A stretch of 64,000 nt of DNA from Castellaniella sp034674885. GTDB lineage: Bacteria; Pseudomonadota; Gammaproteobacteria; Burkholderiales; Burkholderiaceae_B. Shown here piece after piece: positions 6,860-15,188 of this stretch. The position numbers were made by a program, and so were the translations under genes. The notes beneath the pieces were generated by a model, which saw only the letters and a list, made by a program, of their open reading frames with translations, was not told the origin of the DNA and did no database searches. The stretch covers positions 1 to 64,000 of the forward strand of contig NZ_JAUCDS010000006.1 in assembly GCF_034674885.1 (NCBI RefSeq), written 5' to 3'. Within the stretch, counting starts at the first letter, position 1, and each line of letters starts with the position of its first letter.

Positions 6860-7759
6860 TCAAGCCCGCAGCGGTCCCGCCTGATTGGCCGGGATCACCT
6901 GGATGATCTGCGCCGCGCTGTCCGTCGCGGCGGCCAGCGCCGTCTGAGCAGGTGCGCCATCGGCCCAGGCATGCACGAAGGCCGAGGCGAAGGCATCCCC
7001 CGCGCCGATGGTGGATTTTGCCGCCACCCGACGGGCTGCATGGAAATGCCCCTGATCACCGTCAAAGAACAAGGCCCCGCCCGACCCCAGCGTGACCAGA
7101 ATGGATTGCCCGGGCCGGCGCGCCAGCCGGCGGGCCAGCGCCTGCGCCACATCGGGCGGCGGTGCATCGGTCTGCAAGCTGTCGTCCCCCATCAGTTTCG
7201 CGGCCTCGCGGGCGTTGACGCACAGCAGATCGGCCTGATCCCAGACGCCATGCAGGGCGGCAGGGTCGGACAACTGGCGCGCGCCCGGCGTCACGACCAG
7301 GCGAAACGAGCGCGAGGCCATGGCCCCCAGCGCGCCCTGCAGCCAGGTCTGGGATTCCAGCGACAGGCCGGTGACATACACCACGTCGGCCTGCTCCAGG
7401 CCGGGGAAACCCTGTTCGCCCACCCAGGCGCTGGCACCGCGCTGCGCGTAGGCCCGCGCTGCGCCCGAATCGTCCACCATGACTACGGCCTTGCCCGTGG
7501 GCAAGCGATGATCGGGGATAGCGGCGCGGATGCCCTGGCGCTGCAACAGATCGCGGATCAGGCCGCCTTCCAGATCGCGTCCCACGCAGGCATGGACCGT
7601 CACTCGAGCACCTCGCGCCGCCACGTTCAGCGCGGCATTGACTGCACCGCCTCCGGCGTACAGGCCGATGTGGTCCACGTCCTGCTTGGCCCCGCGCATC
7701 GGCTGGACGGTGGAAACGACGATGTCGACGATGGCAGCGCCAATGGTGGTGAATTGCAT
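6860..7759 (-). CDS. PfkB-family carbohydrate/nucleoside kinase
   Basis: A 299-residue ribokinase-fold kinase. The ATG at 7759 (MQFTTIGAAIVDIV) is preferred over an upstream in-frame start because the conserved N-terminal strand begins there. Family signatures are the glycine-rich lid region YAGGGAVNAALNVAARGA (about residues 35-52) and the C-terminal PfkB motif KSTIGAGDAFASAF, in which GAGD carries the catalytic aspartate. Sugar or nucleoside specificity cannot be read; pseudouridine kinase, ribokinase and fructokinase relatives all fit. It is divergent from an MFS transporter gene with 58 bases between the starts, so the two may act on one substrate. Confidence 0.8.
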   Translation of the reverse strand: MQFTTIGAAIVDIVVSTVQPMRGAKQDVDHIGLYAGGGAVNAALNVAARGARVTVHACVGRDLEGGLIRDLLQRQGIRAAIPDHRLPTGKAVVMVDDSGAARAYAQRGASAWVGEQGFPGLEQADVVYVTGLSLESQTWLQGALGAMASRSFRLVVTPGARQLSDPAALHGVWDQADLLCVNAREAAKLMGDDSLQTDAPPPDVAQALARRLARRPGQSILVTLGSGGALFFDGDQGHFHAARRVAAKSTIGAGDAFASAFVHAWADGAPAQTALAAATDSAAQIIQVIPANQAGPLRA

Positions 7760-7817
7760 GGTGCGGGTTTTCCCTAGGCAGTACACTGCAGGACTGAAAG
7801 ATTCCCGCCATTATTCC

Positions 7818-9044
7818 ATGCCTCACCCCCCTCGGCAGCACGCCCGCGCGCAGCGCCCACCCACGGCGCCTGGCCTGGTGATCCTTGCCCTGGCCATCGG
7901 CGCTTTTGCCATCGGCACGACCGAATTCGCCACCATGAGCCTGCTGCCCTATTTTGCGCAGGACCTGGGCATCGACGCCCCCACAGCCGGGCATGTCATC
8001 AGCGCCTACGCCCTGGGCGTAGTGGTGGGCGCGCCCCTGCTGACCGTGCTGGCCGCTCGCATGGCGCGGCGCACACTGCTGATCGGCCTGATGGGACTGT
8101 TCGCCCTGTTCAACGCCCTGTGCGCCTTTGCGCCAAACTACGAATCGCTGCTGGTGCTGCGGTTTCTCAGTGGCCTGCCGCACGGCGCCTATTTCGGCAT
8201 CGGGTCTCTGGTGGCGGTGTCCCTGGTGCCGCACAGCCGACGCAACCAGGCCGTCGGCCGCATGTTCCTGGGCCTGACGGTAGCCACCATCATCGGGGTG
8301 CCGTTCGCCAACTGGCTGGGCCACGCGCTGACCTGGCGCTGGGGCTTCGGCCTGGTAGCCCTGTCGGGGCTGCTGACCATGATCCTGGTGGCGCGGTTGG
8401 CGCCCTACAGCCCGCCCGAACCCGGCGCCAGCCCGTTGCGCGAACTGGGCGCGCTGAAGCACCTGCAGGTCTGGCTGACCCTGGCCGTGGGCGCGATCGG
8501 CTTTGGCGGCCTGTTTGCCGTCTACACCTACCTGGCCGACATCCTGCTGGAAGTCACCCAGGTTTCGCCATCCGTCGTGCCGCTGGTGCTGGGGATATTC
8601 GGCATCGGCCTGACCGCAGGCAACATCCTGATTCCCTGGTTGGCGGACAAGGCCCTGCTGCCCACGGCCGCCGGCCTGCTGCTGTGGAGCGCCGCGATGA
8701 CGGCGCTGTTCCCCCTGGCCGCAGGTCAGCTGTGGTCGATTTCGCTGGTCGTGTTCCTGATCGGTTTCGGCGGAGCGCTGGGAACGGTGCTGCAGACGCG
8801 GCTGATGGACGTCGCGCGGCATGCCCAGGGTCTGGCCGCCGCGCTGAACCATTCCGCCTTCAACTTTGCCAATGCCCTGGGGCCGCTGCTGGGGGGCATG
8901 GCCATCGCCGGCGGCTATGGCTGGACCTCGCCGGGCTGGGTCGGAACCGGCCTGGCACTGGGTGGCTTTGCCATTCTGATGGTCTCCATGGCCATCGACC
9001 GCTACCGGGCCGGTCGATGGCCATCGGCCGCAGCCGCCCGCTGA
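7818..9044 (+). CDS. MFS transporter, DHA1 (AraJ/drug-efflux-like) type
   Basis: A 408-residue 12-helix major facilitator. The N-terminal AIGTTEFATMSLLPYFAQDL (about residues 34-53) is the family marker of the AraJ/YdhP-type DHA1 exporters. The cytoplasmic loop after helix 2 has RMARRTLLIGLMGLF, and the segment LRFLSGLPHGAYFGIGSLVA (about 115-134) is also typical. The ATG at 7818 is chosen because upstream in-frame codons run into the divergent kinase gene. Export of a sugar, purine or drug is possible. The gene converges with the YghU gene; a GC-rich hairpin lies in the gap. Confidence 0.85.
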   Translation: MPHPPRQHARAQRPPTAPGLVILALAIGAFAIGTTEFATMSLLPYFAQDLGIDAPTAGHVISAYALGVVVGAPLLTVLAARMARRTLLIGLMGLFALFNALCAFAPNYESLLVLRFLSGLPHGAYFGIGSLVAVSLVPHSRRNQAVGRMFLGLTVATIIGVPFANWLGHALTWRWGFGLVALSGLLTMILVARLAPYSPPEPGASPLRELGALKHLQVWLTLAVGAIGFGGLFAVYTYLADILLEVTQVSPSVVPLVLGIFGIGLTAGNILIPWLADKALLPTAAGLLLWSAAMTALFPLAAGQLWSISLVVFLIGFGGALGTVLQTRLMDVARHAQGLAAALNHSAFNFANALGPLLGGMAIAGGYGWTSPGWVGTGLALGGFAILMVSMAIDRYRAGRWPSAAAAR

Positions 9045-9070
9045 GCCGGGGATTCGGGAACCACCCCGGC
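9045..9070. terminator. GC-rich hairpin between convergent genes
   Basis: GCCGGGG (9045-9051) pairs with CCCCGGC (9064-9070) around a 12-base loop. It lies between the stops of the MFS and YghU genes. There is no T tract, so it could stabilise 3' ends rather than terminate on its own. Confidence 0.4.
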
Positions 9071-9084
9071 AAGCGCTCGGCTCG

Positions 9085-9933
9085 TCAGGCGGGGATCAAC
9101 CCGTCGAAATCCGATGCGGCATGGCGTTCGCGCAGGCAACCCTCGGCCGTGCGGTTGACCAGCCGGCCGCGACGCACGGCCGGGCGCTCGGCCAGCTGAT
9201 GCGCCCAGCGCAGCACATGGCGATAGTCCTGGGCCGACAGGAATTCTGCAGCGCCATACAACTGCCCCAGGACCAGCCCGCCATACCAGGGCCAGATCGC
9301 CATGTCGGCAATCGTATAGGCATCCCCGGCCACGAATTCGTGCTGCGCCAGCCGCTGGTCCAGCACATCGAGCTGGCGCTTGGCTTCCATCGCAAAGCGA
9401 TTGATGGCGTATTCGATCTTGTCCGGGGCATAGGCGTAGAAGTGTCCCAGACCGCCGCCCACATAAGGCGCGCTGCCCACCTGCCAGAACAGCCAGGACA
9501 AGCATTCTGCCCGGCCTGCCGGATCGGCCGGCAGGAAGGCGCCGAATTTTTCCGCCAGGTGCAGCAGGATCGCACCGGATTCGAACACCCGGATGGGCGA
9601 TGCCCCACTGCGGTCCACCAGGGCGGGAATCTTGGAATTCGGGTTCACCGAGACAAAACCGCTGCCGAACTGGTCACCTTCGCCGATCTGGATCAGCCAG
9701 GCATCGTACTGCGCGCCGGCATGGCCGGCAGCCAGCAGTTCTTCCAGCATGACCGTGACCTTGATGCCGTTGGGCGTGCCCTGGGAATACAGCTGCAGGG
9801 GGTGTTGGCCCACCGGCAGTTCCCGTTCATGCGTGGCGCCCGACACGGGGCGATTGATGCTGGCGAAACGCCCGCCGCTGGGTTTTTCCCAGACCCAGAC
9901 CTTGGGCGGCACGTAGTCGGACGACTGATTCAT
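9085..9933 (-). CDS. yghU: YghU-type glutathione-dependent disulfide-bond oxidoreductase
   Basis: A 282-residue protein matching the nu-class glutathione transferase YghU along its length. An N-terminal extension (DYVPPKVWVWEKPSGGRFA) precedes a thioredoxin-like domain with NGIKVTVMLEELL and NPNSKIPALVD (about residues 55-108), then an all-helical C-terminal domain with APYVGGGLGHFYAYAPDK. YghU binds two glutathione molecules and reduces disulfides and organic hydroperoxides. The N-terminal extension distinguishes it from ordinary GSTs. The ATG at 9933 has AGGAG upstream. No operon partner is evident; slyX lies 94 bases upstream on the same strand. Confidence 0.92.
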   Translation of the reverse strand: MNQSSDYVPPKVWVWEKPSGGRFASINRPVSGATHERELPVGQHPLQLYSQGTPNGIKVTVMLEELLAAGHAGAQYDAWLIQIGEGDQFGSGFVSVNPNSKIPALVDRSGASPIRVFESGAILLHLAEKFGAFLPADPAGRAECLSWLFWQVGSAPYVGGGLGHFYAYAPDKIEYAINRFAMEAKRQLDVLDQRLAQHEFVAGDAYTIADMAIWPWYGGLVLGQLYGAAEFLSAQDYRHVLRWAHQLAERPAVRRGRLVNRTAEGCLRERHAASDFDGLIPA

Positions 9934-10026
9934 GATGCAGGGACTCCTCTTGGGGGGCCGGCAGCGCCGGCGCGATTTTCCACGACAGCAACCCGGCTGA
10001 CGCCGGCTTGCATGCGAAAACGGTCA

Positions 10027-10245
10027 TCAATAATGCGGCGGGCGTTCGTCCTGCAGGCTGCGTGGTCCGGACGGCCCTTCGGGCCCCTGCTGCTGGCGCA
10101 GGGCCGATAGTTCGCGGGCCAGGACCTCGATCTGCTGCTGTTGGCGAAACACCGCCTGGTTCAGGCGATCCAGCAGATCATCGGCATAGGTAGCCTTCAG
10201 TTCCAGTTCAACGATGCGCGCTTCCAGCGCCGTGTGTTCAGACAT
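10027..10245 (-). CDS. slyX: SlyX family protein
   Basis: A 72-residue protein, normal length for SlyX. Residues 5-50 form a heptad-patterned coiled coil (LEARIVELELKATYADDLLD, then LNQAVFRQQQQIEVLAREL), and the C-terminus ends in the conserved RPPHY. SlyX proteins are conserved in proteobacteria but have no defined function. The start at 10245 is the only one giving the full coiled coil. It is a single gene between yghU and the purine cluster. Confidence 0.92.
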   Translation of the reverse strand: MSEHTALEARIVELELKATYADDLLDRLNQAVFRQQQQIEVLARELSALRQQQGPEGPSGPRSLQDERPPHY

Positions 10246-10329
10246 GCAGCGACTCCCGACAAGCTTCTATTACAGCACAGGCGCCGAACGCCCCTGGGGC
10301 CACCCTCGGTCCGGGGGCGGCAAGCACGA

Positions 10330-11583
10330 TCACACGGCCAGGAAATCCGCCAGCAGCCCCGTCATCACCTTCGTGGCGCCCTTGAGGTCGTCGAGCAGGA
10401 TATGTTCGTCAGCCTGTTTGGCGCGCGATTCCAGCACCGTGCGCGGCCCCGCCCCGTACATGACGGTGGGAATGCCGTGCTCGGCATACAGGCGGGCATC
10501 GGCATACAGCGGCGTGCCCACGGCGGGAATGTCCTCGCCGAACACGGCACGCGCATGCTGTTGCAGGCTGGCGACCAGTTTCTCATGACCCGGCAATGGG
10601 CGCAGCGCGCGCGCCAGCAACAGGCGGCGCACGGATACCGTGATGCCGGGCAGGCCCTCGACCGCTGACTGGATGAACCGGCGCACCTGGGCCTCGACCT
10701 GCTCGGGATCTTCTTCCGGGATCAGGCGGCGGTCCATCTTCAGCACCACCTGCCCCGGCACCACATTGGTATTGGTGCCGCCTTCGATGCGGCCCACGAT
10801 CATGGTCGGATTCGTGATGCCTTCGATGGCCGAATGGATATCGTCCAGGGCCGCCGCCTGGCGGTAGATCTCCGCAAGAATGCGGCTGGCGGCCTGCAGG
10901 GCATCGTGTCCGGTCTTGGGCGCCGACCCATGCGTCGCCTTGCCATTGACGGTGACTTCAAACTGAAGACAGCCATTGTGGGCCGTCACCACTGCGTAGC
11001 TGAAGCTGGCGCACACCGCGTAGTCCGGGGTGCTCAGGCCATGTTCCAGCAGCCAGCCCGGGCCCTTCAGGCCGCCGAATTCTTCGTCGTAGGTAAAGTG
11101 CAATTCCACCGCGCCTTTCAGGGGCGCGCCGCTGTCCTCCAGCGCCCGCACGGCATGCAGGTAGGTGGTGAAGTCGCTCTTGGACACGGCCGAAGCACGG
11201 CCGTACAGTCGGCCGTCCACCACTTCGCCGCCATAGGGGTCGTGGGTCCAGCCATCGCCTGGAGGCACCACGTCGCCGTGCGCATTCAGGGCGATCACCG
11301 GGCCTCCCGGCGCGTATTGGCGGCGTGCGATCAGGTTGGTGATGCTGCGCATGCCATAGGCCCGCATTTCATCGTCGGGCACGGCATGGCGTTCCACCTG
11401 CCAGCCCCAGCCTTCCAGCACAGCGGCCACGGCTTGGGCATGCGCGGCGGTATCGCCGGGCGGCGTATCGGTCGGGATGCCGACCAGGCGCTGCAGCAGC
11501 GCCACCTGTTCATCGAAATGCCCATCCACCCAGGCATGCAAGCGGGCGGTCAGCGCACGATCCGCAGATGCATTCGTCGTCAT
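10330..11583 (-). CDS. M20-family amidohydrolase/deacylase with unusual metal-site residues
   Basis: A 417-residue protein of the ArgE/DapE (M20) fold. The first metal motif AHGDVV is present (H102, D104), as are the catalytic pair in TYDEEFGG (E167, E168) and the lid-domain histidine in KATHGSAPKTGHDAL. By-eye alignment shows departures: the usual GRGAxDMKGG is GRASAVSKSD (128-137), with V133 at the bridging aspartate; the usual EP ligand motif is replaced by CASFSYAV; and the last histidine (aHxxDE) is a lysine in AKQADEHI. It may belong to a distinct subfamily with an altered metal centre. It lies downstream of allantoicase, behind a terminator-like hairpin, so a ureide or related amide is a plausible but unproven substrate. 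Confidence 0.75.
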   Translation of the reverse strand: MTTNASADRALTARLHAWVDGHFDEQVALLQRLVGIPTDTPPGDTAAHAQAVAAVLEGWGWQVERHAVPDDEMRAYGMRSITNLIARRQYAPGGPVIALNAHGDVVPPGDGWTHDPYGGEVVDGRLYGRASAVSKSDFTTYLHAVRALEDSGAPLKGAVELHFTYDEEFGGLKGPGWLLEHGLSTPDYAVCASFSYAVVTAHNGCLQFEVTVNGKATHGSAPKTGHDALQAASRILAEIYRQAAALDDIHSAIEGITNPTMIVGRIEGGTNTNVVPGQVVLKMDRRLIPEEDPEQVEAQVRRFIQSAVEGLPGITVSVRRLLLARALRPLPGHEKLVASLQQHARAVFGEDIPAVGTPLYADARLYAEHGIPTVMYGAGPRTVLESRAKQADEHILLDDLKGATKVMTGLLADFLAV

Positions 11584-11595
11584 TCATGGTCTCCT

Positions 11596-11622
11596 GAAAA
11601 ACAGGCGCCCGCAGGCGCCTGT
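11596..11622 (-). terminator. Terminator between allantoicase and the M20 gene
   Basis: On the minus strand ACAGGCGCC (11622-11614) pairs with GGCGCCTGT (11609-11601) around a four-base loop and is followed by TTTTT. This is a good intrinsic terminator or attenuator. It lies 26 bases after the allantoicase stop and just before the M20 start, so the M20 gene probably receives reduced read-through from the cluster. Confidence 0.75.
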
Positions 11623-11647
11623 ATCGATCAATGGCCAACGGCCCCGA

Positions 11648-12688
11648 TCAGCGGGCCAGGCGGCCCCAGATGCGCACGCGGCTGATGCCGCCGTCGGGGA
11701 ACATATTCACCCGCACGTGCGACACCGGCCCCACGGGCTGCAGGACGGCGCCTTCGTAGAAGTGCTGCTTGTCCATCTCGGTTTTCTGTTCGCCCAGCAC
11801 CGTGGGCCAGAACATGGCTTGCGTGACCAGCGACTGGTCCGTGGATTCCTTGACCAGGGCGCCTTGCACCGACACGCGATCGGGATAGTTGCCCTTGAAG
11901 TGGGCGGTGTCGATCTCGATCTTCTCGACCGTGACCGGATGGCCCAGTTCGATGATGACCCAGTCATTGCCCGGCTCGCGGCGGCGACGGGTTTCCCAAC
12001 CGTCGCCCATGTTGGCGCCACGGCCCGGGGTCAGCAGCGGCATGGGCGAGCCGAAGTGCGAATCGTTGTAGGCCACGATACGCCCGCCGCTGGCCAGCGC
12101 CGACACTTCGTACAGGGCGGCGGGGTCCTTTGCATCCCAGTTGCAGGCCGGCTGGCCGTACACGCGCAGGCGCGCCACGCCACCGTCCGGGAAGATATTC
12201 AGGCGCAGGTGCGTCCAGACGCGCTCGTCGGCGATTTCCACGAAATGGTGCGAATGCCCCTGCAGGGATTTGGCGGGGACGATTTCCACCCATTCGGTGG
12301 CGTCGCCAGGCTCGCCTTCACAGTAGGCCACCTGCACCGATGCCGCCGGCGGGAAGTTGCCGGTGAAATGGCTGGTGTTGATGTCCAGGCCCCGGATCGT
12401 ACCGGGCAGGCCCAGTTTGACGATGGCGGTGTCGTTGCCGCCATTGCGCCGGCGCTGGGTTTCCCAACCGTCCATCCATTTGCCATGGTCATCGAATTTG
12501 CCGACGATGAACACCGGTTCGGAATCCTGCAGCATGCGCGAGGCGCCGGCGAAGAATTCATCCGTGCAGGACACGACCTTCGCACCCAGTTTTTCGCTGG
12601 CCAGGTTCGGGTGACGGGTGGCAAACGCCGGCAGATCGACGGCAGGGGCGTCGATCACGGTACCGACGGGCAGATTGGAAGAAGCCAT
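11648..12688 (-). CDS. alc: Allantoicase
   Basis: A 346-residue protein built from two similar allantoicase (jelly-roll) repeats. The repeat signature appears as DGWETQRRRNGGNDTAIVKL (about residues 73-92) and again as DGWETRRRREPGNDWVIIEL near 230-249, each followed by a D-T-x-H-F-x-G-N-x-P motif (DINTSHFTGNFPPAASVQ and DTAHFKGNYPDRVSVQ). The enzyme hydrolyses allantoate to ureidoglycolate and urea in the cytoplasm. Length is normal. The start at 12688 is well placed. It follows puuE on the same strand after 96 bases that hold a GC hairpin without a T tract. Together they convert allantoin onward to ureidoglycolate. Confidence 0.95.
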   Translation of the reverse strand: MASSNLPVGTVIDAPAVDLPAFATRHPNLASEKLGAKVVSCTDEFFAGASRMLQDSEPVFIVGKFDDHGKWMDGWETQRRRNGGNDTAIVKLGLPGTIRGLDINTSHFTGNFPPAASVQVAYCEGEPGDATEWVEIVPAKSLQGHSHHFVEIADERVWTHLRLNIFPDGGVARLRVYGQPACNWDAKDPAALYEVSALASGGRIVAYNDSHFGSPMPLLTPGRGANMGDGWETRRRREPGNDWVIIELGHPVTVEKIEIDTAHFKGNYPDRVSVQGALVKESTDQSLVTQAMFWPTVLGEQKTEMDKQHFYEGAVLQPVGPVSHVRVNMFPDGGISRVRIWGRLAR

Positions 12689-12718
12689 GGTTATACGCTC
12701 CAGATATTCAGAATGAAC

Positions 12719-12742
12719 CCATGCGGGCCGCAGCCCGCATGG
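12719..12742. repeat. GC-rich inverted repeat between puuE and alc
   Basis: CCATGCGGGC-CGCA-GCCCGCATGG is a perfect 10-bp stem with a four-base loop. No T tract follows on either strand, so it is more likely an RNA-stabilising or processing element than a terminator. Confidence 0.5.
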
Positions 12743-12784
12743 CAGGACGCCGGGGGGATTGTCCCCGCCGGCACGGCGGCGGCC

Positions 12785-13714
12785 TCAGGCCGCCTTGAAG
12801 GGGTGTTCCTTGACCCAGTGACGGGCGATGTCGGCACGGGTGGCAATCCACACCCGATCGTGTTTCTGGATGTGGTCCAGGAAACGCTGCAGACCGGCAA
12901 AGCGTGCCGGGCGGCCCGTCAGGCGGCAATGCAGGCCGACGGACATCATCTTGGGCGCGGTCTCGCCTTCGGCGTACAGCACATCGAAGGCATCGCGCAG
13001 GTAGTGGAAGAAATGATCGCCGGTATTGAAGCCCTGCGGCGAGGCGAAGCGCATGTCGTTGGTGTCCAGGGTATAGGGCACGATCAACTGAGGGTGCGTC
13101 TTGCCGTTGCCCAGATCCACTTCGGTCCAGAACGGCAGGTCGTCGCCGTAGTAATCGGCGTCATACAGGAATTTGCCTTCTTCAGCGACGATGCGCAGGG
13201 TGTTGGGGCTGTCACGGCCGGTGTACCAGCCATCGGGGTGGCGGCCCAGCAGGCGGGTGACGATCTCCACGCAGCGCTGGAAATGTTCGCGCTCGACCGA
13301 TTCGGGCACGTCCTGGTAGTGGATCCAGCGATAGCCATGGCAAGCGACCTCGTGGCCCAGTTCGACGAAGGCGCGCGCGGCTTCCGGGTGGCGCTCCAGC
13401 GCCATGCCCACGCCAAACACGGTCAGCGGCAGGCCGCGACGTTCGAATTCCCGCAGGATGCGCCAGACGCCAGCCCGTGATCCGTACTCATAAATCGATT
13501 CCATCGACAGGTGGCGAGCCGGATAGGCTGCCGCGCCGATGATTTCCGACAGGAACTGCTCGGATCCGGCATCCCCGTTGAGCACGCAGTTCTCGCCACC
13601 CTCTTCGTAGTTCATGACGAACTGCACGGCCACGCGGGCCTGGCCGGGCCAGTTGGCCTGCGGCGGCGTGCGGCCATAGCCGATCAGGTCGCGCGGATAA
13701 CGGGTGTCTGTCAT
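12785..13714 (-). CDS. puuE: Allantoinase PuuE (polysaccharide-deacetylase fold)
   Basis: A 309-residue protein of the NodB/polysaccharide-deacetylase fold that matches PuuE, the metal-independent allantoinase of Pseudomonas-type purine pathways. Markers are RDLIGYGRTPPQANWPGQAR (6-25), NYEEGGENCVLNGDAGSE (34-51), the central VACHGYRWIHYQDVP and the C-terminal GLHCRLTGRPARF. It opens the allantoin ring to allantoate. The ATG at 13714 has AGGAGA at good spacing; longer in-frame extensions overlap the GntR gene and are not supported. It precedes alc in the operon and lies 47 bases downstream of the GntR regulator gene. Confidence 0.95.
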   Translation of the reverse strand: MTDTRYPRDLIGYGRTPPQANWPGQARVAVQFVMNYEEGGENCVLNGDAGSEQFLSEIIGAAAYPARHLSMESIYEYGSRAGVWRILREFERRGLPLTVFGVGMALERHPEAARAFVELGHEVACHGYRWIHYQDVPESVEREHFQRCVEIVTRLLGRHPDGWYTGRDSPNTLRIVAEEGKFLYDADYYGDDLPFWTEVDLGNGKTHPQLIVPYTLDTNDMRFASPQGFNTGDHFFHYLRDAFDVLYAEGETAPKMMSVGLHCRLTGRPARFAGLQRFLDHIQKHDRVWIATRADIARHWVKEHPFKAA

Positions 13715-13761
13715 GAAGAGTCTCCTGATGAATGAATATCGGCTGCGATCGCCCTTGGGTG

Positions 13762-14520
13762 TCAGCGCCGCACACTGAAAGCCGACCAGGGGTCGGCGCC
13801 GGCTTGCGACGGCGCATCCATCCGCTGTTCGCAATCCTGCAAATGGTGATCCATGGCCGCCCGCGCGCCCTGCGGATCGCGTTGCCGGATGCGGTTCAGG
13901 ATGTCGCGGTGCTCGACGTAGGAGCAGGCGCTGCCTTCGGGGCTGCCGCCCAGGGCGATGATCAGCGTCGTGCGGGCGCACAGGCCCGACAGCATGTCCG
14001 TCAGCACCTGGTTGTCCAGCAAACGGGCCAGTTCGACGTGAAAGGCATTGGACAGGCGAATCCAGCTGATCCGGTCGCCTTGTTCGTAGGCCCGCTGTTC
14101 GCGGTCCACCATGTCGTCCAGCGGCGCCAGGCGCTGATCGATGTCATCCAGGACGACCAATTGATCGATGGTGATGCCTTCCAGTGCGCGCCGCATGGCG
14201 AAGACGTCGCGCACTTCCTTGGGCGTGGCCTGCCAGACCCGTGCACCGCGATTGGGCTCGATCAGCACGACCTTGTCATAGGCAAGCTGCGCCAGGGCGG
14301 CCCGCACGGTGCTGCGCGAGCAGTCGAAGATCGAACACAGCGCCGCCTCGGTCAGCTTGGCGCCAGGCAGCAGGCGGCGGTCCATCGCGGCATCGAAAAT
14401 CTCGCCGTAGACGCGATCGACTTCGGACGGATTGCTGGCGGTCTTGGGATTGCGCAGGGAAGAGGCCCGGGGGGCCTTCAATTCCGGCGAAACGCCACGC
14501 GGAGTTTTCAACTGGAGCAT
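13762..14520 (-). CDS. GntR/FCD-family regulator of the purine cluster
   Basis: A 252-residue regulator with an N-terminal GntR winged helix (LTEAALCSIFDCSRSTVRAA, RAALAQLAYDKVVLIEPNRG) and a C-terminal FCD helical domain (about residues 95-230) with the ligand/metal residues expected in FHVELARLLDN and YVEHRDILNRIRQRD. The ATG at 14520 is preferred to an in-frame start at 14571, which would put a perfect operator inside the gene. It sits between puuE/alc (same strand) and uraH/puuD (divergent). The intergenic region has two TTGT-TG-ACAA sites, the textbook FCD operator. It most likely represses the cluster and responds to a urate or allantoin intermediate. Confidence 0.88.
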   Translation of the reverse strand: MLQLKTPRGVSPELKAPRASSLRNPKTASNPSEVDRVYGEIFDAAMDRRLLPGAKLTEAALCSIFDCSRSTVRAALAQLAYDKVVLIEPNRGARVWQATPKEVRDVFAMRRALEGITIDQLVVLDDIDQRLAPLDDMVDREQRAYEQGDRISWIRLSNAFHVELARLLDNQVLTDMLSGLCARTTLIIALGGSPEGSACSYVEHRDILNRIRQRDPQGARAAMDHHLQDCEQRMDAPSQAGADPWSAFSVRR

Positions 14521-14551
14521 CGGTACGCACGACCCGAAGGCCGAAACATCA

Positions 14552-14616
14552 TCAACAAAAATTGTTGACAATTATTGGGGATCACGCGAGAATCGTCAAC
14601 ACAAATTGTTGACAAT
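14552..14616. promoter_or_regulatory. Duplicated GntR operators in the gntR-uraH divergent region
   Basis: The 12-mer ATTGTTGACAAT occurs exactly twice, at 14561-14572 and 14605-14616, 44 bases apart (about four helical turns). Each contains the FCD-GntR consensus TTGT-NN-ACAA. Extra inverted halves flank them: TCAACAA-AAA-TTGTTGA (14552-14568) and GTCAAC-7-GTTGAC (14595-14613). The spacing suggests cooperative or looped binding over both promoters. Regulator assignment is inferred from the motif and the adjacent gene. Confidence 0.8.
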
Positions 14617-14786
14617 ATGTCGGACGCCTGGCCGGACCTTCTCCACACCCCCCTGCCGGCGCCGACGCAAACCATCCTGCCCCGAGGCGCTCCGTTCCCA
14701 CGCGATCGCCTCGCGAACCGATACCGGGTATCGGGACGGCCATACCGGGGGCCTTACTGGCAGGATACTGACCGGGGATCAATCTC

Positions 14787-15140
14787 ATGGGAAAACTTTC
14801 CACCCATGTCCTGGACACCGTACACGGTGTGCCGGCTCAGGGCGTCGCCCTGGAACTCTATCGCCTGGACGGCGATACCCGCACCCTGCTCACACGGACG
14901 GCCACCAATCACGATGGCCGCTGTGACGCGCCTTTGCTCAGCGGCGATGCCCTGGTCAAAGGCACCTACGAGCTGACCTTCCATGCGGGGGACTACTTCG
15001 CGGCCAAGGGCGTGGATCTGCCCGAACCGCGTTTCGTGGACGTGGTGGTGCTGCGTTTCGGCATCGCCCACCCGGACCAGAACTATCACGTGCCGCTGGT
15101 CGTGACGCCCTGGACCTGGTCCACGTATCGCGGCAGCTAA
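14787..15140 (+). CDS. uraH: 5-hydroxyisourate hydrolase
   Basis: A 117-residue transthyretin-fold enzyme that hydrolyses 5-hydroxyisourate to OHCU. The N-terminal signature STHVLDTVHGVPAQGVALEL (residues 5-24) provides the catalytic histidine, and the protein ends in the diagnostic C-terminal tetrapeptide YRGS. Length is normal and no signal peptide is present, so it acts in the cytoplasm. It is the first gene of a rightward operon; puuD follows after 48 bases. The GntR-type operators upstream are likely its control sites. Confidence 0.96.
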   Translation: MGKLSTHVLDTVHGVPAQGVALELYRLDGDTRTLLTRTATNHDGRCDAPLLSGDALVKGTYELTFHAGDYFAAKGVDLPEPRFVDVVVLRFGIAHPDQNYHVPLVVTPWTWSTYRGS

Positions 15141-15188
15141 GCCGCCCTTGTCCCGAATCTACCGAATAAAACAAGAGGAGACCTAGCC

